Shown: one piece after another, positions 1-11,744 of the stretch
How positions within the stretch are numbered: the first letter of the stretch is position 1
Layout of the letters: every line of letters starts with the position of its first letter
DNA from: Diphasiastrum complanatum
Taxonomy: Eukaryota > Streptophyta > Lycopodiopsida > Lycopodiales > Lycopodiaceae
DNA: 64,000 nt
Direction: 5' to 3'
Assembly (NCBI GenBank): GCA_029204225.1
Contig: CM055105.1
Location: 15,730,348 to 15,794,347, forward strand
Translations under genes and position numbers: made by a program
The notes under the pieces: model-generated
The model's database searches: none
What the model saw: the letters and a program-made list of their open reading frames with translations, nothing else
Told to the model about the DNA's origin: nothing

Positions 1-1396
1 TTTCTTGGTTTTTGTAAAACTGGATTTTTGGCAAGGTGAATGCAACTTTGATTATCGCAAGATATAGTAGTCGCATCCACTTGTGGTTGACCTAAATCCA
101 CAAGCAATCTTCGTAACCATACCGCTTCTTGTGTAGCATTACTGAGTGCTCGATATTCAGCTTTCGTCGATGATAAGACTACTGTAGGTTGCTTTTGCTG
201 CTCCATGAAATTGCAGCTGTACCATAACTGAATGTATGACCACTGGTAGATCTTCTGTCATCAATATTACCTGCCCAATCGGCATCTGTATAACCTACCA
301 ATATTGGCGCTTCAGGCTGATCATACTTTAAACCAAAATTCAATGTCCCTTGAATGTATCTAAGAATACGTTTAGCATATTTCCAGTGTGCTTGACTAGG
401 TTCTTGCATAAATTGACTAACACCAACAACATAAGAAATATCAGATCGTGTGTGTGTCAAATAAATCAAACTACCCACCAGCTGTCTATACAAATAAGCA
501 TCCACTTTCTCAGATTCATCATATGCAGCAAGCTTCATGTTGACATCCATAGGTGCTCTCAAAGGCTTACAATCTTGCATATTGAACTTATAAAGCAAAT
601 CTTGTGCATATTTGCTTTGTGTAAGAAACACCATGTCTTCCTTTTGCCATACTTCAATGCCAAGACAATAGTGCATCAATCATAGATCACTCATGTCAAA
701 AGCATTGGAAAGGTCTGATTTTATTTCATCAATTAAGCTCTCATTACTTCCTGTAATAATCAAGTCATCCACGTACAACACAATGAACACTATATCTGAA
801 TCTTGCCTTAGAATGTAAAGATTAGGATCAACATCACTCTTTACCATTTCCCTTCGCTTGAAGTGTTCATCAATGCAAGAGTACCACGCCCGTGGTGCTT
901 GCTTCAATCCATATATGGCTTTGTTGAGCTTACAAACGAAATGCTCTCTCCCTGGCTCAACAAATCTTTGAGGTTGTACTAAGTACACCTCTTCATCCAA
1001 CATTCCATTAAGAAATGCAGATTTAACTTCCATTTGCTGGATCTTCCAATCATAGAAAGCAGAAATAGCAATGATAGAACGTATAGTTACCATCTTAGCT
1101 ACGGGTGCGAAGGTTTCCTCAAAATCAATACCTTCTTGCTGCTCAAATCCTCTCACAACCAACCGTGCTTTGTACTTGTTGAGTTGCCCATCAGCTCCAT
1201 ATTTGATCTTGTATATCCATTTACAAGTGATAGGCGTCTTACCATCAAGTAGCTCAACCAAGTTCCACGTCCTATTTTTCGATATAGCTTCCATTTCTGT
1301 TTCCATAGCTTCACGCCACTCTTTGTGCTCCTTTGCTTTATCAAAAGTTTTTGGTTCTTGAGCCTTGAGCACAGAACCCATTAGGGCTAGATTCAT
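1..1396 (-). pseudogene. Ty1/copia reverse transcriptase-RNase H (truncated by window edge)
   Basis: This is the 3' half of a copia pol on the minus strand. Reverse transcriptase runs from about 1396 to 400: a KARLV..G..Q..GIDFEETFAPVAK block, the IYGLKQAPRAWY block, and an intact LYVDDL active site near 759-779. RNase H follows, with YTDADWAGN..DRRSTSG and, past a frameshift near 180, an LSSTKAEYRALS block that reaches the window edge. Copying of retroelement RNA into DNA is the known role of the family. Two lesions are visible. One is a TGA at about 680 between DMSDL and LMHYCLGIEV, and the other is a one-base frameshift at about 180. Gag, protease and integrase are absent between this block and the primer site near 2.0 kb, so the copy is internally deleted. 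Few lesions suggest a fairly young copy. Confidence 0.9.
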
Positions 1397-1621
1397 CTCT
1401 AATCTTGCAGGAGGTTTTCTTCAGCGTGGCGGCTACGCCGCCTCCTCTTTGCAAAGATTTCGAAATGTGTGATCGTTCAAAAGATCGAGATCAGTAATGT
1501 GAAAAGTATAAGCCTCCTAACTCTGAATGGCAGTACTAGACACTGTCTAGTGTGATTTGCGGTACTCCAAATAGACAAATGAGAGATTTCTTGGCAAAAC
1601 TCTCACACAAATAACACTTTC

Positions 1622-1825
1622 CACAACAACTCAGAAGTATTGTAAAAATCTCTCCCACTCAACAGATTTTCAATCTATCTGATACTGCCCTGGCCTTTTT
1701 GATGCCTCCGGAACTCTGCTTTTCACAACAACTAGGAAGTGTTGTAAAAATCTCCCCACTCAACAGATTTTTAATCTGTTTGATGTTGTCCTGGCCTTTC
1801 TGATGCCTTCGGGACTGTGTTTTTG
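1622..1825. repeat. 102-bp tandem duplication in copia leader
   Basis: Two imperfect head-to-tail copies start at 1622 and 1724. Both carry the motifs cacaacaact, gtaaaaatct, actcaacagattt and ctggcctttctgatgcc. They lie between the primer binding site and the remaining pol, in what should be the leader or deleted gag region. The rest of 1397-1993 shows no coding potential. Confidence 0.8.
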
Positions 1826-1993
1826 TTCCCCACTGATGATTCTAATCTCCAAACCTACAAAATACACCAAAGAAGGATTTCTTCCAGCCGTTTTTGTCTC
1901 TCCAAGCTTTCACCTCCCGTGAAGGACTTTCTCACTTCATTGCGGAGCCTGTGACAAGTTGTATCCACTGATCAGGCACACAGGACTATCGCT

Positions 1994-2005
1994 GCTCTGA
2001 TACCA
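1994..2005 (-). other. copia primer binding site (initiator Met tRNA)
   Basis: Read on the minus strand this is TGGTATCAGAGC, the primer binding site of plant copia elements, complementary to the 3' end of initiator methionine tRNA. It directly abuts the TG..CA-bounded LTR at 2006-2255, as the element structure requires. Confidence 0.88.
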
Positions 2006-2255
2006 TGTCAACAATCAGATATGCAACATCAAGCATTCACCACAAGAAGGCGGAAGAAGAACACGCACAATCACACTATCACTCTACAACATATTGAATG
2101 TAAAATTTACAAATAAACCTTGAACCCCTGATAGAGATAGAAGACCTACGAGTAGACTAATAGACTACCCTATGGCTAATGACAGCTGGTCACAGCTATC
2201 AACATTAATGTACCTCGTAAACAGTAACAATGAAGTTTATCATTGATTTCTAACA
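2006..2255 (-). mobile_element. 5' LTR of the minus-strand copia element
   Basis: On the minus strand the block opens with TGTTAGAAATC (from 2255) and closes with GTTGACA directly before the primer binding site, so it has the TG..CA ends of a long terminal repeat. The length of about 250 bp is short but within the range for plant copia LTRs. Its partner LTR lies outside the window, so the target-site duplication cannot be tested. Confidence 0.75.
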
Positions 2256-3215
2256 TTCATTGGAGAACTAGTTGACGTGGCCCAGATAGGCTATTGAGGT
2301 ATTCAATGAAGTGTCACAGTGCACTACTAGTGGTGCATGGGCACACTCAAACATATTGAGTAGGGTTGGACAATGTGACTTGGATCTCAATATCTTTTCT
2401 AGAATTCTCAATTGAAGCCAATCTATGTCAAATTCTACAAAAGATTTGCATACATGCTATATATGCACTAGAAACTCTCAAAGGTTTTACTTGGAGGACA
2501 TATCCAAGGATGTTTTCTAGCAAATTGATGCTTCTAAACTTGACCCTATCACTCTTGAACAAATCTAGAGTGATGGTACAATGGATTTCATCCTCTCACT
2601 TTGCATATCACTCCTTAATCTATGATTTTTGGCAATATCTCTCTCAACTTTGACATGTACTCAAAAAATCAGAGAAACACATTTAATACACCTAAATCAA
2701 GCTTCAAATTAAATTATTTGGATGATCTAATCCAAGAACAAATCATAGGAATAGAGTCTCTATAGAAAAAACTTGAATTTGCACTAAAAATCTCTCAATT
2801 TGGGTGTATGAGTCAAATTATGCATCGATTTGAATTTTCTCAACCAAAACAGGTTCAGTATGGCCCCACACCTGTGGAAGGTACATCTACAACCTACAAC
2901 AAGTTTTGGTACAAAAAAATTGAATCTAGCTATCAATTCAAAGTCTCTACCTCAAAATTAGCTAGTTTCCACAAACTTGTTAATTTGGGAGATTTAGCAT
3001 CAAACTGAAGCATAAGGCTCCAAAATTGGTATTGTACGTTCTAGCACGTGTAAAAGGTACCCCTGCAGCCCACAACAAGTTTTTGTCCATAAATTTTGAG
3101 TATACCTATCCTATCCAACTCGCCTCATCAAAATTAGCTAGTTTCCAAAAACTTGCTAATTTGGGTTTAGTTTTGGATCAAGCCCATCAAATCTTCATAA
3201 ATCCTCTTGTACTTG
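2256..3215. repeat. retroelement leader-like DNA with an imperfect 175-bp duplication
   Basis: There is no convincing gene here. Positions 2850-3000 and 3024-3175 are diverged copies of one unit. Shared blocks are caacaagttttt and tcaaaattagctagtttcca, offset by about 175 bp. The segment ends at a reversed copia primer site, so it is probably the untranslated leader of a minus-strand element whose coding part is lost. Confidence 0.6.
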
Positions 3216-3227
3216 GCTCTGATACCA
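3216..3227 (-). other. second copia primer binding site, minus strand
   Basis: The reverse complement is TGGTATCAGAGC. It is followed on the plus strand by TGTGGAAATC, so an LTR probably begins at 3228. A TATA-like stretch at about 3405-3415 would suit its promoter on the minus strand. The far LTR end could not be fixed. Confidence 0.7.
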
Positions 3228-3499
3228 TGTGGAAATCTGCAAAATTGGACCAAGAGAGCCATGTGCCATATGGCTAAAAACATGATTTTGCCTTTTTAGC
3301 CAATAGAACTTGACTTAAACTATATGTACAAGCTATATGATTGTACTACATGAAAAGTACATTTATTTCACACGTGAGAACAGGCTCCACACACGTGTAA
3401 TCATCCTATATACATAGATTTGGCCTTGACCAAGCATAATTTTTGCATTTTTCACAATTTCGAGGTCTGATGACAGACCCAAGGCTTGAGGGTTTTGCT

Positions 3500-3577
3500 T
3501 TCCCAATGTCCCATTTTAAATTCTCTTTCAAAAAAATGCTAAAAAAAATGCTGAAAATCACGTGTCTTATTGTAGTG
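3500..3577 (-). mobile_element. CACTA-type terminal inverted repeat (end only)
   Basis: The plus strand ends in TGTAGTG at 3577. Read on the minus strand the terminus is CACTACAATAAGACACG followed by a T-rich stretch, as in En/Spm (CACTA) elements. A related terminus in the same sense occurs at 29257. No transposase is visible, and the matching other end was not located. Confidence 0.45.
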
Positions 3578-5090
3578 TCAGTTATCAAATGTTTGAATTC
3601 TATGAATATGGATTGTGGTATTATATTATGTTACTGATCTACCATGAATATGAATGACATATTTGTCAAGGCGTTAGTCATTGAGTGATGACTTACTTGA
3701 TGCATGGGCCTAATATCATAAGCGTAACTTTATGGTTTATTGTGATTTGAGTTATGTGTAAACTTGGTTTAATATAATGGTTCTTTCAAGATGGACTTTG
3801 TTGTTATACGAGCATAAAGATGTTGGAACGATGCATGGAAGTAAACTATATGTAATTATATCATTTCTCCACATTAACTATATACTTTTTTATGGATGTT
3901 CTCTTAATCTGAGCTTGAGATAAATAGGTATATGTTGAAAGGTGCTATATTAGAAGTTTTTTAAGGAATTGAATTTATTGGATGGATTAAAATGTCATAT
4001 TCTTTAGGTATCCTCTTGGGTATCATTATGAATTCCTATAAAAATTGCTATATGTTTTCAACAAAATTTTAACTTTTCCATCTGATATTGTTAAGCTTAT
4101 AATGAATAGGTTGTTACTTCACCATAGAATCCTTGTAGTTCATGAAAAACTGGGCTTATTTTAGTGCAAATTGCATCTTTTGTGTTGTTTTGAATGTGTC
4201 ACATGTTATTCTTGCAGTTGGATTGATTATGAGGGTGATATGTAGAATCGAATTGATATGGTTATATAGGCCTACAAATAAACTCATAATGATTTCCTTG
4301 GTCTCACCAAATATCCATGCCCATACAAGATCCAAGACAAGAGTGAAGAAGATAAGATGTGAATTTATGGAGATTTATGCTATTCTAATTTACCCACATT
4401 CTACAATTGCAACATCTAGGATTGATCCACAATGAGAATCTTTGAAGTTATTAAAGGCACAAATCCAATCTTTCAAGATTGAGAGTAATTGTAAAATATT
4501 TTATGAAAAATGAGTGGAAAAATGAGCAAAGTTGCCGAAATCTTCTAAGTGATCATCTTTTGAACAAATTCATGTGGGAAGGCCATTCCAATATAACCTC
4601 AACATTCTTGTTTTAATATTAGGTTGATAGAATTGGTCTTTGCGTGTTATGTGGGGGCAATTCAACAACAATTATTACTTGTTGCTTTCATTTTGACAAT
4701 AAATTGGTATTACTTTTACACTATCATAACTATTTTCTCCTTGAGTAAGTTTGCGTCCATTGTAATAATTTTTAAATAAGCCGATGACAACGTTAAGCGA
4801 CAAAGAAGTCCCTTAAAATAAATGTTTATTAGCTAGAAGCACATTTGGAATACTAGATTTTCAATAGTAGAATAGTTATTTAGACTAGTGTACTTGAACC
4901 AAAGATCTCCAATTAGTATCATTTCTATGATATCTTTTTTATTGTAAGGTAAATATCATATCTTGAAACTAAACACTATAAATTGCTAGAAGAAATTTGT
5001 GTGAGGTGTTTGAGATTTAGCCTAAAATAAAGCTCTTCCTAACTAGATGGAAATAAGAATTGTTGTACTAGAATCATATGAATGCTAATC
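3578..5090. other. AT-rich non-coding DNA
   Basis: No gene, RNA gene or element end can be supported. Short ORFs such as 4142-4435 have no recognisable motif and a composition like their surroundings. Confidence 0.6.
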
Positions 5091-5094
5091 TAGA

Positions 5095-5405
5095 CATGGC
5101 AAGCTCCATGAAGAAATTATTTGAACATCATATACAAAACTTTAGGAAAGAAGAAGATTTGAAACTAAAACCTTTGAAGAATCACTATTTAGACATTCGT
5201 GTGCACGCTTGAGATGTGACAAATTTTAGTAGTTGATAAGCATACTCTACACATAGTAAGCTCCTTAAAGAAATTAATTGAACATCATATAGAAATTTGT
5301 AATGAGAAGGATAAGGAAAGAAGAAGATTTGATACTAAAATCTTTGAAGAATCCATTTAGACATTTATGTGCATGCTAGGGAAGTGACCAATTAGTAATT
5401 GATAG
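5095..5405. repeat. 169-bp tandem duplication
   Basis: Two diverged head-to-tail copies share gctccatgaagaaatta/gctccttaaagaaatta, gaacatcatata and aagaagaagatttga, offset by about 169 bp. There is no coding signal. Confidence 0.75.
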
Positions 5406-5519
5406 CTTGAAAAACACAAGCATTTTTTTGTGTTTTGAAAGACACACTAGCCAACCGTTAACTAGAACCCATTATTATTCAAAACATTCCAAAGGGCTGA
5501 AGTTAAAGGCTAGCTAAGT

Positions 5520-6180
5520 AACAAGTTGAAGCCAAGAAACTATACACTGACTACTAAGGTTTGGAGCATAAGCGCCCTCAATGTACATTGAATTTCATTG
5601 CACACAAAGCTAGAACTCAAGCCTAGGTCTTCATTTTCTATATGTTACACTTTTATTCAACTTTGTTGCAATGGGGGACAAAAGACGAGACTTTTGAGAT
5701 GGAGGATTTGAATGGCATAGATGGCTGGATTCTAGAAACTACGAGAATTAAAACACTCATAAGATTGAAAGTTAACAAATAACGAGCCGACGTAAGCAGA
5801 CTATATAGTAACTATTAAGGTTGCGGGCATAAGTTCCCTCAATGTCCCTTGTTTTGGGAGCACAACTTTCCACACAAAAGTTGAAATTCAAGCCTAGATC
5901 TCCACTTCCAAATGTTACACTCTTATCAAACTTGGCTATGATGGAGGGACAAACAAACAAGCATTTTGAGAGGAAGATGGCTAGAAACTAGAAGTATTCA
6001 TAACACTTAGCCAAAGCCTAAAGCTAGCTTAGCAATACGGAAGCTATAGTCAATACATTGTGTAGAAACTAGTAACTTCTAAGCTTTGGAGCTTAAGGCC
6101 CCTTGATGTCCCTTCATTCCACACAAACTAGGAGTGAAGCCTAGGTCTCCACTCACACAAGTGTTCTCCAACTTGGGTAT
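5520..6180. repeat. three degenerate ~250-275 bp repeats
   Basis: A unit containing a gcataag..ccctcaatgt block and a caagcctaggtct(c/t)ca block recurs three times. The second block sits at about 5610, 5885 and 6135. Spacing varies between roughly 248 and 275 bp. It looks like an old decayed tandem array with no open frame. Confidence 0.6.
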
Positions 6181-6242
6181 GGTGAAAAAGGCAAAGATTT
6201 TAAAAAGTAATGTCATCGGATATGGTGGCAACCAGCTTCACC

Positions 6243-6320
6243 AAGGAGCCATGGTGATGAGATGTTTACGAGTCAATGTAGAAGGAGCCATGGTGATGAG
6301 ATGTTTAAGATTCAATGTAG
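6243..6320. repeat. 39-bp tandem duplication
   Basis: Two near-identical units begin aaggagccatggtgatgaga at 6243 and 6282. The identity and length point to a recent slippage or replication event. Confidence 0.85.
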
Positions 6321-6329
6321 AATGGTTTT

Positions 6330-7300
6330 AGTTGTGAATATTATGCATAGAGAACGCCAGAGTCAAGCAAGAAAACAGGATAGTATCGACATCGTACAGA
6401 CACAAAAATGATAATAATAACTGCATGAAGAAATTCTCGCTAATATGCAATGACAACTTATGATGCAGCCAGTACAATGTGCAAGTAATCACTTACATAT
6501 CCGTTTTGTATCAGTACATGGCCTTAGAGGAAACTTCAAAGATTGTGCAGCACAACGACCAAAGGCACAAGATTAGACAGACTAATGACTTTGGATAATG
6601 GAAGCTTGGGAAGGCGTGTGATACCATCCGAATCGCCACGGAAACAGGTCACTCGGTCAGTGTTCGTAAACTTCGGGTATTTAGAGCAAATAATAGCAAA
6701 AGGAAGCATGATTCGTTATGATTCCGGCTCAGCGCTCATGCTCAGTACTTAGAACTTTAAAAGTTAGCATGCTGCCTGCAGAGCACACCGCACTGCCCGG
6801 GACTGCCCCTGTCCTTGCTGTGATGTGGCATCATCAACGTCCGCCCATCATCATGAGAAAAGAGGATCCCTTGTCCTGGGTACGAGAGCCCGAACGGCAC
6901 CTCGCCTCGCCTCGTCCGGTTCGTCGCCATCGCTCGTGCTGGGTGAGCTCACAGAAAGAAAAAGAAAAATATTGTTGCTGTTGGCCTGTTGCCGTTTCTG
7001 CGTTCTACCTAATACATACAAGTCGAAAGTCGGGACACATTTTCATGTAATTTATATGATGTGTCAAGCTTTTGTTGACTGTCCATTTAAGATTTTTTGT
7101 GACAAGGGGCTCACAAAAAAATTTGCATCTAAATTTTGAGGAGAATTTTGCTTTTGGAGGTGCCTCTAGAATATGAAGAAAGTTGAGCACATTGCATTAC
7201 AAATTTCGAACTAGATAAAAAATTTTAAAAACAACTCCAAATATGTTCCCACAATTCTGAAAAAATTGTAGTCCACCAATTTGCGCTTGACACGGAGACA
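6330..7300. other. no supported gene
   Basis: Several overlapping short ORFs exist at 6543-7139, but none has a motif, homologous look or codon pattern that stands out. The GC content rises at 6760-6950, which could be a degraded gene edge. Nothing more can be supported. Confidence 0.5.
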
Positions 7301-7310
7301 GTGTACACAC

Positions 7311-7495
7311 CACTAGACAGTATGTGCACGACATCTGTCTCGCCACATTAGCATGTTTCAACACATGGTGCGCGACACGTGTCTGAATTTTTTGTCAGCA
7401 CACCACCAGCCAGTGTGTGCACGACATCTGTCTCGCCACATCAGCATGTTTCAACACATGCTGCACGACACATGTCTAAATTTTTTTCAGCCATA
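7311..7495. repeat. 93-bp tandem duplication
   Basis: Two copies share gtgcacgacatctgtctcgc and catgtttcaacacatg at an offset of 93 bp. They are rich in ACGTG-like cores. They lie just upstream of the (CT)n tract. Confidence 0.85.
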
Positions 7496-7586
7496 CTGAC
7501 ACGTGTCCGGCAGAGGGTATGGCCCACATCTGGCCATGCATTGTCACGTTGCAACATGTGTCAATACACGTGTCAATTGGGCCATA

Positions 7587-7588
<2 letters not shown>

Positions 7589-7653
<65 letters not shown>
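7589..7653. repeat. (CT)n microsatellite
   Basis: About 32 uninterrupted CT units, with a shorter CT run near 7729-7743. The Leu/Ser and Arg/Glu repeat ORFs crossing it are artefacts of the repeat. Confidence 0.98.
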
Positions 7654-7654
<1 letters not shown>

Positions 7655-10320
7655 ACTGGTGCTGGTGTTGCGCTCTGCCTGCCTTCTCTGCTGCTCGCTG
7701 CCTCTTCTCCCTCTGTTTGTGTTTGTTCTCTCTCTCTCTCTCCCTCATTCATTCTATGTTTGTTCTCTGTCCGTTAACTGTGCATGAATTTTCCTTGCAA
7801 AATTAGCTTCCTTACAGTCCCAACTCCACGAGCCATCCACAAACCCATTCACAGAACAAGAGCCTGATAGAGCCGAGTCTTCACGAACACGAGCCCATTT
7901 TTATGATGCTGAACCCCCTAACAGGCCAGAACCCACCTTAATGGCGTTTTTGCTAACCACGGTGCTCATCATGAGAAAAGAACATCCAAGTTAGATCTAC
8001 CAAACTTCGACGGTAGTCGGGGACCCTCAAAGATTCTTCCATAAGAGGTGCGTCTTGATCAAAAAGTAAAATGCTTTACATTCCATCGAGGATCCTTTGC
8101 ATAGGGTGAAAGGACCATAAAATTGACGCATGCAAAAGTCACTAAAACGCCTTTCCCAACCATATAAGGATTGGCAAAACATTTTACTTTACGAGACCTT
8201 TATCCCATGTAAAATGTTGCAATATTATGGTGAGCCTTCCATTGACCTTTGTACCATGTAAAATGGTTGTAAAACATTGGTAAGGCTAGTGACCTTTGCA
8301 CTATGTAAGATAATCATAAATCTATGGCAAGGCAACTAGAGACCTGTACAACAATCAAATCCATCATAACGTTCCTGATAAAAGGAGATTTTAGGTGGAC
8401 AATTGTTTTGATCGATTCCCATTTTTCAACTTAAACTATTTTCCCTTTTTCAACCTTCAACTTGCATCGACCTTCTATAATTATTTGACTACGTAAAAGC
8501 AAAATCATTTTTGTTGTATGACATTAACTTTTATCCTACTTGTAAAATTGGTCGACCAAATTGAAATCTACTATTTGGTTGTCTTGCTCTACCACCATAT
8601 TTTGATTTTTTGTTTCCCTTGTTCGAAAGAAAGAAATGACATAAGACCACACTCAAATCTAAACTAAAAGTACCGTGAAATAAGATTTGGTCACCAAAAG
8701 TAACAGTTAAAGACTCCAATAATATGACCTTAGACAACATGGATATGCGTAAGAATCATAGTTTATACTAAGAGAGTAGAATGACACGAATCTACCCTAC
8801 TACCCACAATATAAACATTGGCAGTTTCTTACTCAGTATTAATCACATCTTTCCTATACAGTGTCTTGATACCGTGGATGTTATGTCATTATGATATAAC
8901 ATTCATGGCAACACTTCAGCTTACCTCTGTTAGTGTTACTTTAGACTCTTGGTGAGATACAACTGGAAAGCATGGATAGCAGTGCATGACATACCTTATG
9001 CTAAAGGGTCACTTGGGTCAGTATAGCATGGATTTGCTCTGATACCAACACGCGTGTTCACACCAGGTCTTTTGGCTAAATAAAACTCCAAACGATTTAA
9101 ACTTTTCATACTCCTCTTTGATTAAAAATGAACTAGTATGGACCAATTGACCGTAAGCTAATCAGTATGGCACTCACCCTGATACGGTGATATAACAGCT
9201 TGGCCTATTGCTAAAACATTATGTGTTTGGAAAGACTGGACTATGTTTTAAAATGCTATTCAAAGCTAGTAAGTAGTATAACTTTTTTTGGACATGAATA
9301 ACAACTGTCGTTCAGCTATGACACCTGTCTTTCTCACTGAACTAACTTGAGCGATTTTGTTTTATGAGATGGTGGCATGTACCAGCTGGACGTCTTGAAA
9401 GTGGTTATCCTTTATGGTGCTTTCCAGTACTGTATTTTACTTTTCAACTGTACTTTACCTTGTTGGATTATGAATAAAGGCTTTAAAAAGCTTCAGTCTT
9501 GTTTTGTCAAGAGCAACTAAGTGCGGTCTTGTAGCTCTCTCTCTCACATTCTGTATACTCCACAAATATTCTATTTTTTTTCATTTTGGTTCACCTTATC
9601 CGAAGATCTCACACACTATTTCGCATATCCTACATTATCATTACATCATCCATTATGGCCTAGACTAGTCAATCAAGGAAGCCCAAGAATCAACTAGCTT
9701 CCATTGTTGCACATATCAAAGATTCAAGTGAGCGATGGGTGCCCCATACTTTCTGAACTTTTGACTGGATTTACATGCAACCATCGGGCAAAGGAACTCA
9801 CAAGGTTGCAAAGAGGAAGCGAAACGACAAGACTACCATTGGAAAGGAATTAAATAGTAATGTTGAATACATATAGAAGGATTATTAATTTTGTGCCTAG
9901 TATTGCAGATACGGAGACGAGCCGAAAAAGATCAGATTTGTGTTTCATTTTTACAATCAAGGACATTAGGAGTCCAATGGGAATAAAGGATTTTATGTAA
10001 TGAAATATAGAAAGCACAACTAGTTGGTTTTGTTTTGACTCTATTCTAATATAATTGGTTGTGTTTTGACTTTACTCTTGCATTGTCACATTTCATATGT
10101 TTGTTAGTACATTTGTGGATGTCTAAGATTGAGGCAACTTGTTAGGATTTTAATTGTTTGGTTATATGCATTTTATCAATAATATTGGTTTTCAATTAGG
10201 TTTCTTTGAAGGTCTCCGCTATCTGCAATTCAGATCTCTACTTATGTGCCAAGACATGAACATACCATATTTGAAAAAGAGACCAAAACCTTTATAGAGA
10301 CACTTATTAAAAATAGAATC
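7654..10320. other. long intergenic stretch
   Basis: No gene can be supported. A perfect reversed copia primer motif (gctctgatacca) lies at 9036-9047 but is not followed by a TG-starting LTR, so it is probably an orphan remnant. Confidence 0.5.
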
Positions 10321-10326
10321 CTTCAC

Positions 10327-10334
10327 TATATAAG
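10327..10334 (+). promoter_or_regulatory. TATA box of histone-H3-like gene 1
   Basis: The sequence tatataag stands 115 bp before the H3-like ATG at 10449, in an AT-rich segment that turns more GC-rich downstream. Position and sequence fit a plant core promoter. No transcript evidence is available. Confidence 0.5.
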
Positions 10335-10448
10335 TGTGTTTGGGTCCTCATTTTCTTCATCCCTCGAGTGTCAGAGTGTCAGTTTTCAGAGAGTATCAGC
10401 TTTTGTGTTCTTTGATACGTGTTCAAGAGCTAACCAATGCCGGAGGAA

Positions 10449-11501
10449 ATGGCATGGACGAAACAAACAACTAGAGATCCTAGAGTGACTACATTGCTAG
10501 CCACCCTTGATGATAGAGAGAGACAGGGGGAGCAGAAGTAGGAGTAGGAGTCGCAGCCCAAGAGCGACGAAAGATAATCTGGCCACTCAGCATGACGCTG
10601 AGGAGCAACAACAACAGCAACAGCAAGAAGAGCAACCACAACAACACAGAAGCCCTTCCCGACGCCAACCGAGCAGAAAGAAACAATGCAATTCCTGGAC
10701 CAACAGCTTGCAGCATCGGGTGCATTGCCGATTTTGAATGACTTATTTTTTGACCCATTTCCACCAACAATGGGCATGGACAGGGTGGACTTGAGCATAT
10801 CGGGTGACACCACACCCACCGTGTCACCCCCAAGTCAGGGTCCAGTGATGGGTCCGATGATGTCACTGTTGGTGGGTTGTTCTGATGAGGGCACCCCGAT
10901 TTCGCAAACAACAAGGATGAAGCAGAAGGCGACACACATATGGTCTGAAAATGGAGCACACGAGCGAAAGAGAAAAAATCCTCACACAACAGGCTCTACA
11001 CCAAAGAGAAAGAATCTTGCTGCTCTGCTGCCATCACCATCGCCCCCACCGCCAACATCGCCTCCACCACCTCCACCTCCACCACCTCCTCCACCTCTAG
11101 CTTGTACAACAGCTGGCCCAAGCAGGACCATAGAGCGTGGCAGGAGTAGGCCGGCCCCTCGTGCGACACCTTGGGCTGGAAAGGAGCTCCACAGGATGCA
11201 GCCACCACGACCGCGTAGGAAGCACAGAATTGCAAAGTGGTTGTAAGATATAAGGAGATATCAGACATTTGTAATATCTAGGGCCCCATTTGTGAGGCTT
11301 GTCAGAAAAATAATAGACGAATTTTCCTTGGGGAAAAGGGTTACGGCAGATGTTGTGTCGGCAATACAATTAGAGTTTGCGGAAATGTACTTGACACAAC
11401 TTTTTGAGGACTCATTTTTGTGTGCAATACACAGAAAGAGAGTCACAATACTCCCAAAGGATCTCCACCTTGCTAGAAGGCTAAGGAGAGAGCGTAATTG
11501 A
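10449..11501 (+). pseudogene. histone H3-like gene 1, long N-terminal insert, broken
   Basis: The frame starts MAWTKQTTR, matching H3 residues 1-8 (ARTKQTAR) with two changes. After about 30 codons it meets stops (first TAG near 10539). The same frame reopens before 10686 and runs as a Gln/Pro-rich and basic tail with a long run of prolines near 11040-11100. It meets TAA at 11244-11246, then continues in frame as a histone fold (11247-11501): [31 protein letters not shown] and [15 protein letters not shown], ending where canonical H3 ends. Loop 1 looks one residue longer than H3, and alpha-N is about three residues shorter. An intron from about 10536 (gtagga) to about 10677 (gagcag) would remove the early stops, but the TAA at 11244 has no such rescue. 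H3-family histones wrap DNA in nucleosomes. This copy is most likely a divergent H3 or CENH3-type pseudogene. Confidence 0.75.
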
Positions 11502-11744
11502 AAATATGATGTACTGAAGACTTTATTTATGATTTATTGAAGATTTTGTGTTTAATATATTGAAAATTTTTAGGTTATGTGAATGCAAATTGTTGTGATT
11601 GTGTCTAATATATGATTTCAGGTTTATTTGATTGCAAATTTGAGTAATTCAGTACTATCTATGTGAATGCAGTAATTTGAGATTTTCAGTACTATGGGAA
11701 TGGTTGTTTTTTAGTATGATTTAGTAAAAGAGACTTTTTTTTTT

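Noticed and set aside
7476-7806. Leu/Ser-rich and Arg/Glu-rich ORFs over the (CT)n tract; similar ones at 29.6-29.9, 50.2-50.4 and 57.7-58.0 kb
   Set aside because: All come from translating a dinucleotide repeat in frames without stops. They have no natural start or composition.
9036-9047. Perfect reversed copia primer motif
   Set aside because: No TG-starting LTR follows and no coding remnant lies nearby. It was kept only as a note.
10507-10737. Arg/Ser-repeat and poly-Gln ORF resembling an SR protein
   Set aside because: It is short, has no RNA-binding domain, and lies in a different frame within the H3-like locus. The Gln run is a CAA/CAG repeat.
10430-11369. Minus-strand ORFs across H3-like gene 1
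   Set aside because: They are shadows of a GC- and Pro-rich plus-strand tail. The plus strand carries the histone motifs.
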